The notes under the pieces were generated by a model. The model saw nothing but the letters and a program-made list of their open reading frames with translations. It was not told the origin of the DNA and searched no databases. Position numbers and translations under genes: made by a program. Positions 26,787 through 35,622 of a stretch of 64,000 bases of DNA are shown here, in pieces. The DNA is from Streptosporangium album (GTDB lineage Bacteria > Actinomycetota > Actinomycetes > Streptosporangiales > Streptosporangiaceae), in the NCBI RefSeq assembly GCF_014203795.1, contig NZ_JACHJU010000007.1:117167-181166 (forward strand), written 5' to 3'. The first letter of the stretch is position 1; each line of letters starts with the position of its first letter.

Positions 26787-27563
26787 TCAGATGAACTTCT
26801 GCGTGGACAGGAAATCGGCGAGCAGCCGTCCGCCCTCGCCGTCGTCGGGCACGATCGTCCCGGCGGCACGGGCGGGGCGGGCCGTGATCTCGTCGACCAC
26901 CGTCCGGGCCGCGGCGCCCACCTGATCGGCGGGTACCCCGAGGTCCGCGAGGGTCCAGGTCTCCAGCGACTTCTTCTTCGCCGCCATGATCCCCTTGAAC
27001 GACGGGTATCGCGGCTCGCCGATGCGGTCGGTCACCGACACCACGGCGGGCAGCGCCGCCTCCAGGTGCCGCACCTCCTGAGCGGTGTCACGTCGGACGC
27101 GTACGGTTCCCCCGGTCGGTTCGAAGGTCACCTCGCCTGCGAATGTGAGCTGGGGCAGCTCCAGGTGCTCGGCGAGCATCGCCGGCACCAGCGAGGTGCC
27201 ACTGTCGGTGGACGCCATCGCGCACAGCACGAGATCCGGCTCAAGGCGGCGCAACGCGGCGGCGAGGATCAGCGCGGTGGCGGGCGCGTCGGAACCGGCG
27301 ATCGCCTCGTCGCTGACGTGCACCGCCGCGTCCCCTCCCATCGCGAGCGCCTTGCGCAGCGCCTCCGCCGCGGCGGGCGGCCCGACGGTCAGGTGGGTGA
27401 CATGCGTGCCCGGCACGGCGTCCACGACGCGGAGCGCCTGCTCGACGGCGTACTCATCCAGTTCGGAGAGCTGACCGCCCGCACGGTCGACCCTGTGTTC
27501 AGCGGTGAACCTGGGCTGGGAGCTCATGTCGGGGACGTACTTCACACAGACCACGATCTTCAT
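26787..27563 (-). CDS. etfB: Electron transfer flavoprotein beta subunit
   Basis: 258 aa starting MKIVVCVKYVPD, the standard EtfB start. AMP-binding region ALRKALAMGGDAAVHV and the recognition-loop segment near residues 185-205 (EPRYPSFKGIMAAKKKSLE) are present; the latter is the loop that docks on dehydrogenases. It precedes etfA by 13 bases and follows a crotonase gene by 3 bases. Confidence 0.93.
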   Translation of the reverse strand: MKIVVCVKYVPDMSSQPRFTAEHRVDRAGGQLSELDEYAVEQALRVVDAVPGTHVTHLTVGPPAAAEALRKALAMGGDAAVHVSDEAIAGSDAPATALILAAALRRLEPDLVLCAMASTDSGTSLVPAMLAEHLELPQLTFAGEVTFEPTGGTVRVRRDTAQEVRHLEAALPAVVSVTDRIGEPRYPSFKGIMAAKKKSLETWTLADLGVPADQVGAAARTVVDEITARPARAAGTIVPDDGEGGRLLADFLSTQKFI

Positions 27564-27566
27564 GGG

Positions 27567-28370
27567 TCACCGCCCCCGGAAGACGGGCGCGCGCTTCTCC
27601 ACGAACGCGGCGGCCGCCTCCTTGTGGTCGTCGCTGACGAAGGTGCCGCCCTCCAGGACCAGCCCCAGGTCGAGCAGCAGATTCATCCGCTCCCGCACGA
27701 TCTTGTTGACCGTCGCCTTGGTCCCCTGGACCGCCAGGGGTGCGGCGGCGGCCAACCGGCGTGCGATCGCCGTCGCCTCGTCGAGCAGCTCACCGGCCGG
27801 CACGGCGCGCAGGGCGAGGCCCAGCCGGGCCGCCTCGACCCCGTCGAGCCGGTCCCCGGTCATCAGGTAGTACCTGGCCGCGCCGAGCGGCATCGCCAGC
27901 GGCCACGCCACGGCTCCTCCGTCGCCGGCGACGAGCCCGACCGCGACATGGGTGTCGGCGAATTGCGCGTCCTCGGCGGCGATCACGACGTCGCAGAACA
28001 GCGCGATCGTCGCGCCCAGCCCCATCGCGTACCCGTGCACGGCCGCGACGATCGGCTGCGGCACCGACAGGATGGCGTCAAGGATGCGGCGGCCGTGCAG
28101 GAGTTGGTAGACCTGCTGGCCTGGGCTCGGCCCGACCTCGTCCTCGGCGCGTCCGGCCATCTCCTTGACGTCGCCGCCGACGCAGAACGCCCGCCCTTCG
28201 CCCCGTACCAGCACGGCCCGCACCGCCGGGTCCCCGGCGACGTCCGCCAGCGCCCTGGCCAGCTCCTGCTCCAGTCCACCTCCGATCGCGTTCAACCGCT
28301 CGGGCCGGTTCAACGCGATGGTGGCGAGCCCATCGTCCACGGTCACCAGCAACGTCTTGTAGTCGCTCAT
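27567..28370 (-). CDS. Enoyl-CoA hydratase/isomerase family protein
   Basis: 267 aa from an ATG with AAGGAGG upstream. Crotonase motifs: LNRPERLNAI, oxyanion loop FCVGGDVKEM, HGYAMGLGATIALFCDVVIAAE and VAVGLVAGDGGAVAWPLAM. The Glu positions used by hydratases are not both obvious (GLVAGDGGA), so an isomerase or hydrolase role is possible. Its start overlaps the next crotonase's stop by ATGA. Confidence 0.9.
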   Translation of the reverse strand: MSDYKTLLVTVDDGLATIALNRPERLNAIGGGLEQELARALADVAGDPAVRAVLVRGEGRAFCVGGDVKEMAGRAEDEVGPSPGQQVYQLLHGRRILDAILSVPQPIVAAVHGYAMGLGATIALFCDVVIAAEDAQFADTHVAVGLVAGDGGAVAWPLAMPLGAARYYLMTGDRLDGVEAARLGLALRAVPAGELLDEATAIARRLAAAAPLAVQGTKATVNKIVRERMNLLLDLGLVLEGGTFVSDDHKEAAAAFVEKRAPVFRGR

Positions 28371-29137
28371 CGGTCCTCCTTGGTAGCGGAAAGGCGGCTG
28401 ACCATCTCGGCGCGGGCCCGCTGCCGCGCGGGATCGGCGAGGGCGATCGCCTGCGCGCGGGCTTCTTCGTCCAGTAGTTCGGCCAGCCCGCGAGTCAGGC
28501 CGTAGTCGAGCAGCCGCTTGGTGAGTCCCACCGCGACCCCCGGCATACCGGCCATCTGGTGGGCGAGCCGGGTGGCGCGGGGAAGCAGCTCGTCGTTGGG
28601 GACCACCTCGGAGACGAGCCCCCACCCGAGGGCCTCTTCGGCGCCCACCGGCCGGCCGGTGGCCAGCCATTCGTACGCGCGGGCGTATCCGAGCAGGCGC
28701 GGCAGGAAATACGCTCCACCGGCGTCGGGCACCAGGCCGACCGCCGTGAAGGCCGGGACGAACTTGGCCGTTTCGGCGGCGATCCGCACGTCGGCGGCGG
28801 CGGCCAGGGACAACCCCGCCCCGGCGGCGGGCCCGTTCACGGCGGCGATCACGGGCTTCTCCAGCGCGGCCATCGCCAGCACATGCGGGTGATAGGTGTG
28901 CCGCAGCCCGCTGCTGCCCGGCCGGGAGGAGTCCCTTGGCGAGCGCAGGTCGGCGCCCGCGCAGAAACCCCGGCCGCTTCCGGTGACGACGACCGCCCGG
29001 ATCTCCGGGTCTGCCGCCTCGTGCCAGGCATCCGCAAGCGCGTACAGGGTCTCGGCGTCCAGCGCGTTGAGCGACTCGGGACGGTTGAGCGTCACGGTCA
29101 GCACGGAGCCATCGCGATGGGTAAGGACAGTGCTCAC
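28367..29137 (-). CDS. Enoyl-CoA hydratase/isomerase family protein, PaaG-like
   Basis: 256 aa from a GTG. Motifs: FCAGADLRSP (oxyanion), NGPAAGAGLSLAAAADVRIAAE and VGLVPDAGGAYFLPRLLG. The Asp in PDAGG is the one used by PaaG-type isomerases (1,2-epoxyphenylacetyl-CoA isomerase and delta3-delta2 isomerases) in place of a hydratase Glu. An isomerase role is thus likelier than hydration; this is inference from family motifs. Confidence 0.9.
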   Translation of the reverse strand: MSTVLTHRDGSVLTVTLNRPESLNALDAETLYALADAWHEAADPEIRAVVVTGSGRGFCAGADLRSPRDSSRPGSSGLRHTYHPHVLAMAALEKPVIAAVNGPAAGAGLSLAAAADVRIAAETAKFVPAFTAVGLVPDAGGAYFLPRLLGYARAYEWLATGRPVGAEEALGWGLVSEVVPNDELLPRATRLAHQMAGMPGVAVGLTKRLLDYGLTRGLAELLDEEARAQAIALADPARQRARAEMVSRLSATKEDR

Positions 29138-30300
29138 AAGGTCTCCTGCCCTCCGAGAATTGCGGTCACCTGGCTGGACAGCTGACCGCCATTGCCGTGC
29201 GTGAGGGCGATCGAAACGCCGGGTTGCTGCCGCTCGCCCGCCTCGCCCCGGATCTGACGTGTCGCTTCGATGAGGGGGAAGATGCCATACATCCCCGGGT
29301 GGCAGTAGGACAGCCCGCCGCCGTTGGTGTTGACCGGCAGCGCGCCGCCCGGCGCGATCCGCCCGCCGGAGACGAAGTCGCCGCCCTCTCCCTTGGCGCA
29401 GAAGCCCAGGTCTTCGAGGAACAGGATGGTGTTGATGGTGAACGCGTCGTAGAGCTGCACGCCGTCGACGTCCCGCGGCCCGACCCCCGCCATCGCGTAC
29501 GCGCGGGTCGAGGACTCGGTCGCGGCGGTGACGGTCAGGTCGGGCATCTGGGAGATGGTGCGATGCCAGTGCGCCTCTCCCGCGCCGAGCAGGTACACCG
29601 GCGGGCGGGGCAGGTCCCGGGCCCGCTCGGCGCTGGTCACCACGACCGCCCCGCCGCCGTCGGTGACCAGGCAGCAGTCCAGTGACGACAGCGGGCTGGA
29701 GACGATCCGGCTGGCCAGGACCTCGTCGATGGTCAGCGGGTCACGGACGAACGCCTTGGGGTTGAGCGCCGCCCATCGCCGGGCGGCGACCGCCACCTCG
29801 GCCAGGTGGGTGCGGGTGGTGCCGTACTGGTGCATGTGCCGGGCGGCGGCCAGCGCGTACCCGGTGATCGGCATGCGCGGCCGGTACGCGGCCTCGTAGG
29901 AGGGCAGTTCCGGTGGGCCGGAGGGGAGCCGGCCGCGCCCGCTGTCCGAGCGGGCGGTGCTGCCGTAGACGATCAGTGCGACGTCGCACGCTCCGGTCGT
30001 GATGGCCAGCGCGGCATGGTGCAGATGCGAGATGAACGAGCTGCCGCCGACCATCGTGCCGTCGGTGTACCGGGGCCGGACGCCCAGGTATTCGGCCACG
30101 TCGAGCGGTGCCATCCCCCGCCCGGCGATGGCGCAGAACAGCCCGTCCACGTCCCGGGTATTCAGGCCCGCCTCGGCGAGCGCGGCGCCTGCGGCCTGAG
30201 CCGCCAGTTCGATGGCGTATCTGTCAGGTCCCACCTCACCCAGGTCTGACTCGGCGACTCCCACGATCGCGGTGGCGCCCCGCAGATCAGGCAAGCTCAT
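29134..30300 (-). CDS. Thiolase-fold protein (lipid-transfer type) without the usual nucleophilic Cys
   Basis: 388 aa, start overlapping the DUF35 gene by ATGA. The fold is clear: AIVGVAESDLGEVGPD, DVDGLFCAIAG, DGVQLYDAFTINTILFLEDLGF and LTHGNGGQLSSQVTAILGG. Around residue 90, where thiolases have the acylated Cys, the sequence is DGTMVGGSSFISHLHHA, with Ser. The second loop reads SYCHPGMYG. In Ltp2-type retro-aldolases the Cys is also absent and a DUF35 protein is the partner; here DUF35 is the next upstream gene. Aldolase activity is inferred. Confidence 0.88.
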   Translation of the reverse strand: MSLPDLRGATAIVGVAESDLGEVGPDRYAIELAAQAAGAALAEAGLNTRDVDGLFCAIAGRGMAPLDVAEYLGVRPRYTDGTMVGGSSFISHLHHAALAITTGACDVALIVYGSTARSDSGRGRLPSGPPELPSYEAAYRPRMPITGYALAAARHMHQYGTTRTHLAEVAVAARRWAALNPKAFVRDPLTIDEVLASRIVSSPLSSLDCCLVTDGGGAVVVTSAERARDLPRPPVYLLGAGEAHWHRTISQMPDLTVTAATESSTRAYAMAGVGPRDVDGVQLYDAFTINTILFLEDLGFCAKGEGGDFVSGGRIAPGGALPVNTNGGGLSYCHPGMYGIFPLIEATRQIRGEAGERQQPGVSIALTHGNGGQLSSQVTAILGGQETL

Positions 30301-30683
30301 GACTCTCCTTCCGATCGGCCCTCGGCCGCGAACACGACCCGGGGCCCGGACGGCCCGTCCTGGTCGACACGGGCGCGCACTCGCGCCCCGATCCGCACGT
30401 CCTCGGCGGGGATCTCCACCACCGTGCTCATCATCCGGAACCCCTCGTCCAGGTCGACCAGCACGACGGGGTACGGCAGGGCGTCGCGCGGGGAGATGAC
30501 GCTGATCGAGTAGACCGTGCCGAGCCCGGCGCTCTCACTCCAGCGCAGCTCGGTGGCCCCGCACCTCGGGCAGATCACCCGGGGAGGAAACACGGCGGAC
30601 AGGCATCCGTCGCAGGTCTGGTACGGCACGCTCCCGGTGCCGAGCCGGTCGGTGTACTCGCGATGCGGCGCGAATCCGGTCAT
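30297..30683 (-). CDS. DUF35 Zn-ribbon/OB-fold protein
   Basis: 128 aa. N-terminal zinc ribbon with CDGC and CPRCG (residues about 24-40), then OB-fold strands VYSISVISPRDALPYPVVLVDLDEG. It overlaps the MaoC gene upstream and the thiolase gene downstream by 4 bases each, a sign of tight stoichiometric coupling with both. In the steroid igr operon this domain is fused to one MaoC subunit (ChsH2); here it is separate. Confidence 0.9.
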   Translation of the reverse strand: MTGFAPHREYTDRLGTGSVPYQTCDGCLSAVFPPRVICPRCGATELRWSESAGLGTVYSISVISPRDALPYPVVLVDLDEGFRMMSTVVEIPAEDVRIGARVRARVDQDGPSGPRVVFAAEGRSEGES

Positions 30684-31162
30684 GACCGTCCCCCTTCCGG
30701 CTGGGAGGGGTGAACGGCTTCGTCCGAGGAGGGGTAGACGGCGGTCGCGCCACCGCGGAGCACGAGCCTCGGCTCGCCCGCTTCGGCTTCGCTGTGCACC
30801 GCGAGCCCCACCTCGACCTCGGTGACACCGTCCGGGCCGGTCCTGGTGCGGAGCACTTCACCGCTGAGCACCAGCGTGTCGCCAGGCCAGACCTGTCCCA
30901 TGTACCGGACCGTGAACCGGCGCAGGTTCCGGCGGCCGAGCCAGGAGGCGGCGTAGCCGCCGAGGATCCCGGCGGTGAGCAGCCCGTGCCCGAACACCGA
31001 CGGATATCCGGCGGCGCGAGCGAATGTCTCGTCGTGGTGGATCGGGTTGAAGTCCCCTCCGGCTCCGGCGTACCGGACGAAGTCGGTGCGCGTCAGCGGA
31101 CCGACCCGGTGGTCCGGGGCGTCCACCACCAGGCCGAACGGCACGGTGTCCGATTCGGTCAC
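30680..31162 (-). CDS. MaoC-like dehydratase, catalytic subunit
   Basis: 160 aa from a GTG (GTGA overlap with the previous gene). A single hot-dog fold with the hydratase-2 motif AGGDFNPIHHDETFARAAGY holding the catalytic Asp and His, followed by VFGHGLLTAGILGGY. It would hydrate an enoyl-CoA with R stereochemistry. The neighbouring MaoC lacks the His, so the two probably form one heterodimer with a single active site. Confidence 0.9.
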   Translation of the reverse strand: MTESDTVPFGLVVDAPDHRVGPLTRTDFVRYAGAGGDFNPIHHDETFARAAGYPSVFGHGLLTAGILGGYAASWLGRRNLRRFTVRYMGQVWPGDTLVLSGEVLRTRTGPDGVTEVEVGLAVHSEAEAGEPRLVLRGGATAVYPSSDEAVHPSQPEGGRS

Positions 31163-31605
31163 TGCTCCCCCATTTCGATCACCGTGCTGCGGACCCGCAT
31201 CACGGTCTCCTCGTGTTGGTTGACGAAGTCGTACTCGGTGATCAGCAGCGTCATCGGGCCGCGGCTCCCGGTCTTCTCCTGCACGTCGGCGATGTGCGCC
31301 CGTACGGTCAGCACGTCACCGGCGACGACGTCGCCCAGGTACTCCCATTCCGCGCCGCCCGCCAGCACCCTCCGCAGGTCCAGCCGGAGCACGTCCTCGT
31401 CCCGGACAGCCCAGTGGGAGGTCACCGCGGAGAAGGTCGGTGGCATCGGCAGGTGCCGGTATCCGACGGATCGCGCCACGCCGACGTCGCGGTACACCGG
31501 GTCGTCGTCCTTGACGGCGAGGGCGAACTCGCGCACCTTGCCGTGCTCCACCGGGAAGGTGTACGGCGTGTACGCGTGGCCGATGAGGTCGCGGCGGTCA
31601 GCCAT
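31159..31605 (-). CDS. MaoC-like dehydratase, probable non-catalytic subunit
   Basis: 148 aa hot-dog protein of the FAS1-dehydratase/HadA-like type. The hydratase motif is reduced to AVKDDDPVYRDVGVARSVGY: an Asp remains but the His is Tyr. C-terminal strands LLITEYDFVNQHEETVMRVRSTVIEMG match HadA/HadC-type partners. It overlaps the NDP-forming synthetase gene by 8 bases and the next MaoC gene by 4. Confidence 0.88.
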   Translation of the reverse strand: MADRRDLIGHAYTPYTFPVEHGKVREFALAVKDDDPVYRDVGVARSVGYRHLPMPPTFSAVTSHWAVRDEDVLRLDLRRVLAGGAEWEYLGDVVAGDVLTVRAHIADVQEKTGSRGPMTLLITEYDFVNQHEETVMRVRSTVIEMGEQ

Positions 31606-33706
31606 GGTCCACCACGATCAGCGCGTCGGCCGCGAGCACCACGCCGTCGGCGACGCGCAGCGGGTTGACGTCGACCTCGGTCACCTCGTCCAGCTCCAGT
31701 GCGAGGACGCCGAGGCCGGCCATGACCTGGGCCGCCGCCTGCTGCTCCGCCTCGGACAGGCCGCGCCGCCCGGTCACCAGGCGTCCGCCGAGCAGCTCGC
31801 CCAGCGCCGCCCGCGCGGTGTCCGCGTCGAACGGCGGGCGGAGCAGCACGGCCTCGCTCAGCACCTCCACCAGGACCCCGCCGAGCCCGAGCGCGACCAT
31901 GGGCCCGAAGACCGGGTCACGCTGCAATCCACAGGTCAGCTCAAGCCGGGCGGGCGCCATCTGTTGGACGAGCACACCCTCGACGACCGCGTCCGGCGCC
32001 CGGCGGGCGACCTCGGCGAGCATCTCCCGGTATCCGGCGCGGACCGCGTCGGGGCCGCGTAATCCGAGCCTGATCGCTCCCACGTCGGACTTGTGTGGAA
32101 GCTGGTACGACATCACCTTGATCGCCACCGGTCCGCCGACGCGCTCGGCCGCCTCGACCGCGCCGTCCACGTCGGTCACCAGTTCCTCGCGGGTCACCGG
32201 GACGCCGTACATCGCCAGGATGCTCTTGCCGGTCGACTCCAGCAGCGTCGTCTCCCCGCCCGTCCCGGCGATCAGCTCGCGTACCCGTCGCACCCGGTCG
32301 GCGTCGGCGGTGAACCGAGCCGGGTCGGGCGGTAGCGGGCGGCGGGCCGACTGCCTGGCGAGCGCGGCCAGTGCGGCCATCGCCCGGCGTGGGTCGGTAT
32401 AGGTGGGCACGCCGGCCTGCTGGAACTGCTCGCTCCAGGCCGTGGAGAGGATCGCCACCGGCTTGTCGGTGTTCTGGTACATCTCGACGATCGCGTCGTT
32501 GCCCGGCCCGGGCCCCGCCCAGGTGACCGCGGCCACCATGTCGGCGGACGGGCTGGCGGCGACCCTGTTGAGCACCTTGCGGTAGGCGTCGGGCATCGCG
32601 GTGGTCTGCGCGGTGGTGTCCACCGGGTTGACCGTACTGCCGTAGAAGGGCAGGGGCATGTCGGCGGCCAGCGCCGTCTGCTCCTCCTTGGGCAGTTCCG
32701 GCACTGACAGCCCTGCCTGCCCCGCCTCGTCGGCGAGCAGCACCCCGGCGCCTCCCGACGAGGTCATCACGATCACCCGGTTACCGCGGGCGCGTCGACC
32801 GTCCTGGAAGATGGTGCCGAAGTCGAGCAGCTCCTCCATGGTGGAGGCGACGAAGACGCCGTATTGCCGGCAGACCGCGTCCAGGACCTGGGCCGAGCCC
32901 ACGATCGAGGCGGTGTGGCTCATCGCCGCCCGCGCCGCCTCCTCGGAACGGCCGGCCTTGAGCAGCACCAGCGGCTTGTCCAGTTCGGCGGCGCGGCAGG
33001 CGGTCTCGACGAAGACCTCGGGGTCGCGCAGAGTTTCGACGAACGAGAGGAGCACCCCCACCTCGGGTCGCTCCACAAGGTGGCGCAGCACGTTCGCCAC
33101 GTTCACGTCGGCCTCGTTGCCGGTCGAGACGAACCAGCCCAGCCGCAGCCCGGCCAGGACCGCCTTGTTGGTGATGTACGAACCGAAGCCGCCGCTCTGC
33201 GAGACGAGCGCCACCGGTCCCGGCTGCGGCAACGGCTGGTCCACGGTCATCATGAAGTTCGCCATCACCCCCTCGTGCGCGTTCATGTAGCCGATGCAGT
33301 TCGGGCCGACAACGCGGATGCCGGTCTCGCGCGACACCTCGGTGAGCCGGTCCTGAAGGGCGCGTCCTTCAGGACCGGCCTCGGCGAAGCCCGAGGTGAT
33401 GACCGTCGCACCACCGATGCCCCGGGCGGCGCACTCGGCGACCACGCCGACCACGGCCGGAGCGGGCACCGCGATCACCGCCATGTCGACGGCCTCCGGC
33501 AGCTCGCTGACGGTACGGAACGCCGGGCGGTTCTGGACCACCTCGTCCTTGGGATTGATGGGGTAAACGTCTCCGGGGAAGGCGCGGAGCAGATTGGCGA
33601 AGACGGTACCTCCGATGCGGGTCGGGCTGTTCGATGCGCCCACCATCGCGATCGAGCGTGGCGAGAGCAGCCGGTCGAGTGCTGGTCGTCTTGTGGTCGC
33701 GGTCAT
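31598..33706 (-). CDS. Acyl-CoA synthetase (NDP-forming), CoA-binding plus ATP-grasp
   Basis: 702 aa, full length for the fused family. N-terminal CoA-binding domain (SPRSIAMVGASNSPTRIGG, residues 12-31), succinyl-CoA-synthetase-like flavodoxin domains with SQSGGFGSYI and MSHTASIVGSAQVLDAVCRQ (the phosphorylated His), then an ATP-grasp domain from about residue 480. It makes an acyl-CoA with ATP to ADP turnover. It is the only ligase in Region B, so it probably performs the first intracellular step there. Confidence 0.9.
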   Translation of the reverse strand: MTATTRRPALDRLLSPRSIAMVGASNSPTRIGGTVFANLLRAFPGDVYPINPKDEVVQNRPAFRTVSELPEAVDMAVIAVPAPAVVGVVAECAARGIGGATVITSGFAEAGPEGRALQDRLTEVSRETGIRVVGPNCIGYMNAHEGVMANFMMTVDQPLPQPGPVALVSQSGGFGSYITNKAVLAGLRLGWFVSTGNEADVNVANVLRHLVERPEVGVLLSFVETLRDPEVFVETACRAAELDKPLVLLKAGRSEEAARAAMSHTASIVGSAQVLDAVCRQYGVFVASTMEELLDFGTIFQDGRRARGNRVIVMTSSGGAGVLLADEAGQAGLSVPELPKEEQTALAADMPLPFYGSTVNPVDTTAQTTAMPDAYRKVLNRVAASPSADMVAAVTWAGPGPGNDAIVEMYQNTDKPVAILSTAWSEQFQQAGVPTYTDPRRAMAALAALARQSARRPLPPDPARFTADADRVRRVRELIAGTGGETTLLESTGKSILAMYGVPVTREELVTDVDGAVEAAERVGGPVAIKVMSYQLPHKSDVGAIRLGLRGPDAVRAGYREMLAEVARRAPDAVVEGVLVQQMAPARLELTCGLQRDPVFGPMVALGLGGVLVEVLSEAVLLRPPFDADTARAALGELLGGRLVTGRRGLSEAEQQAAAQVMAGLGVLALELDEVTEVDVNPLRVADGVVLAADALIVVDHG

Positions 33707-34113
33707 GGCTCGGTTACCTCCTCGGGATGCGGTGATGTGTCCAGCTCGCGAAGGAGCGAAGCGGTGTGTTCCCCCAGGCGGGGAGCCGGGGCGGGGTCAT
33801 GCGCGGAGTACCCGCTCAGCCGCAGTGGCTGGCGCACGTACCGCCGCCGTGGGCGGCCGTCCAGGGACCGGATCGCCTGGCGTGCCAGCACGTGCGGGTC
33901 GTGCGGGACCTCGTCCAGCCGGTGGACCGGGCCGGCGGGCACCCCGATCCGGTCGAATGTCTCCTGCCACTGCGTGTACGTACGGGTGGCCAGCGCCCGG
34001 GACAGCCGGACGGCGAGCAGCATCGTCGCGTACGGGCCCTGGTACAGCTGCGCGAAGGTGACCACCCGTACTCCGTCGAGCGGGCGCCGCCTCAGGCTCG
34101 CCGTCACCGTCAA
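33703..34113 (-). pseudogene. Class III CoA-transferase with a large internal deletion
   Basis: 136 codons from a TTG that overlaps the SDR stop (TTGA). Residues 1-33 match the CaiB N-terminus (RPLDGVRVVTFAQLYQGPYATMLLA); the rest matches the CaiB C-terminus (YTQWQETFDRIGVPAGPVH onward). About 230-260 residues between them, including the CoA-binding FGADVIKIE and the catalytic Asp, are missing. The junction near 34015 is in frame and the overlaps with both neighbours are intact, so coupling survives although activity cannot. Confidence 0.85.
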
Positions 34114-34856
34114 CGCACCATCATCCCGCCGCCGTCCACCGAGATCACCTGACCGGTGACATAGCTGGCCGCGTCGGAGGCGAGGTACACGAAGGTCGGC
34201 GCGATCTCGTCGGGGTCGGCGTAGCGGCGTAGCGGCAGGCGCTTGATGCCGTCGGCGAAGCGCGGATCGGTGCGCACCTTGAGCGTCATCTCGGTCGCTG
34301 CCGCAGGGGCCACCGCGTTGACGAGGACGTTGTAGCGGCCGAGCTCGCGTGCGGCGGTGCGGACCATGCCGAGCATTCCCGACTTCGCGGCGGCGTAGTT
34401 GATCTGCCCGATGGAGCCGTTCTGCGCCGTCGAGGAGGAGGAGAAGATGATCCGCCCCTGCTCCCGCTCGATCATGTCGTGGACCACGGCCTGCAGCCAG
34501 TAGAACGAGCCATAGAGGTGGACCGCGAGGACCAGCTCCCACTCCTCATCGGTCATCTTGTGCAACATCGCCGGGCGGGTGACGCCGGCGTTGTTCACCA
34601 GGATGTCGATCGGCCCGTATGCCGCCTTGACGGCCCCGGCCGCGTGGTTCACCGCCGACCGACTCGACACGTCGCAGGTCACGGCGAGTGCGTCGCCGCC
34701 CGCCTCGCGGATGCCCGCGGCCACCTTCTCCGCGGCGTCCCCCCGCACGTCGACCACCGCGACCCGGGCGCCCTCACGCGCGTACAGCTCGGCGATCGAG
34801 CGGCCGATGCCCTGCGCGGCGCCGGTCACCACGGCGACCTTGTCCTTCAAACGCAT
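34110..34856 (-). CDS. SDR family oxidoreductase, FabG-like
   Basis: 248 aa. Cofactor motif TGAAQGIGRSIA (residues 12-23), DVRGD, NNAGVTRP, catalytic Ser in SSSSTAQN, YAAAK (Tyr/Lys) and VAPAA; C-terminus VTGQVISVDGGGMMVR. Most likely a 3-hydroxyacyl-CoA dehydrogenase of this beta-oxidation set. It lies 13 bases after livF. Confidence 0.92.
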   Translation of the reverse strand: MRLKDKVAVVTGAAQGIGRSIAELYAREGARVAVVDVRGDAAEKVAAGIREAGGDALAVTCDVSSRSAVNHAAGAVKAAYGPIDILVNNAGVTRPAMLHKMTDEEWELVLAVHLYGSFYWLQAVVHDMIEREQGRIIFSSSSTAQNGSIGQINYAAAKSGMLGMVRTAARELGRYNVLVNAVAPAAATEMTLKVRTDPRFADGIKRLPLRRYADPDEIAPTFVYLASDAASYVTGQVISVDGGGMMVR

Positions 34857-34869
34857 ACGCCCATTCCTC

Positions 34870-35622
34870 TCAGTGGTTACCAGTGGTCAGTTGTTCGCCC
34901 GACCGGCCCAGATACACCTCGCGGATGACCGCGCCGTCGTCGAAGGCGGATTTGGGACCGGTGGTGATGATGCGCCCGTTCTCCATGACCGCGACGTCGT
35001 CGGCGATCTCCAGCGCGTGCTCGATCCGCTGCTCGACCAGGAGAATCGACAGCCCTTCCTCCCGAAGCGCCGCCACCATCGCGAGGACCTCGTTGACGAT
35101 GGCGGGCGCCAGGCCGGCGGAGGGCTCGTCGAGCATCAGCAGCCTGGGGCCGGGCATCAGCGCCTGGCCGATGGCGAGCATCTGCTGCTGGCCGCCGGAG
35201 AGGCTGCCCGCCAGCGCGCGACGTCTCTTCAGGAGTACGGGGAAGCGCTCGTAGGCCTTCTCCAGCGCCTCCCGGCGGGCTCCGCGGCGTAGCCCGTATC
35301 CGCCGAGCGTGTATCCACCGAGGAGCAGGTTCTCCTCGACGGTGCGGGCGTGGAAGACCCGCTTGTTCTCCTGTACCAGGGCGAGGCCCGCGCGCACCCG
35401 GCGGTGGGCGGGTGCGCCGCTGAGGCCCTGCCCGTCCAGCTCGATCCAGCCCTGGCTCACGGTCGGGAGCAGTCCCGCGATGGCGGAGAGCAGCGAGGTC
35501 TTCCCGGCGCCGTTGCGCCCGAGCACGACGGTGATCCGCCCGGAGCGCACTGCCACGTCCACGTCCCAGAGCACGCGCAGATCGCCGTACCCACCGGTGA
35601 CTCCGACGACGGACAACATCAC
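34870..35622 (-). CDS. livF: ABC transporter ATPase, LivF-type
   Basis: 250 aa. Walker A GRNGAGKTSLL, signature LSGGQQQ, Walker B LLMLDEPSAGLAP, His switch LLVEQR. The GTG start overlaps the stop of the fused livM-livG gene by GTGA (an ATG follows one codon later). Second copy of this gene type in the window, clearly diverged from the one at 12972. Confidence 0.92.
   Translation of the reverse strand: MMLSVVGVTGGYGDLRVLWDVDVAVRSGRITVVLGRNGAGKTSLLSAIAGLLPTVSQGWIELDGQGLSGAPAHRRVRAGLALVQENKRVFHARTVEENLLLGGYTLGGYGLRRGARREALEKAYERFPVLLKRRRALAGSLSGGQQQMLAIGQALMPGPRLLMLDEPSAGLAPAIVNEVLAMVAALREEGLSILLVEQRIEHALEIADDVAVMENGRIITTGPKSAFDDGAVIREVYLGRSGEQLTTGNH

Noticed and set aside
26394..28505. A 703-codon open frame on the plus strand over etfA, etfB and a crotonase
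   Set aside because: Antisense shadow of well-supported minus-strand genes, caused by high G/C at third positions; its protein is Arg/Ser/Pro-rich without domains.
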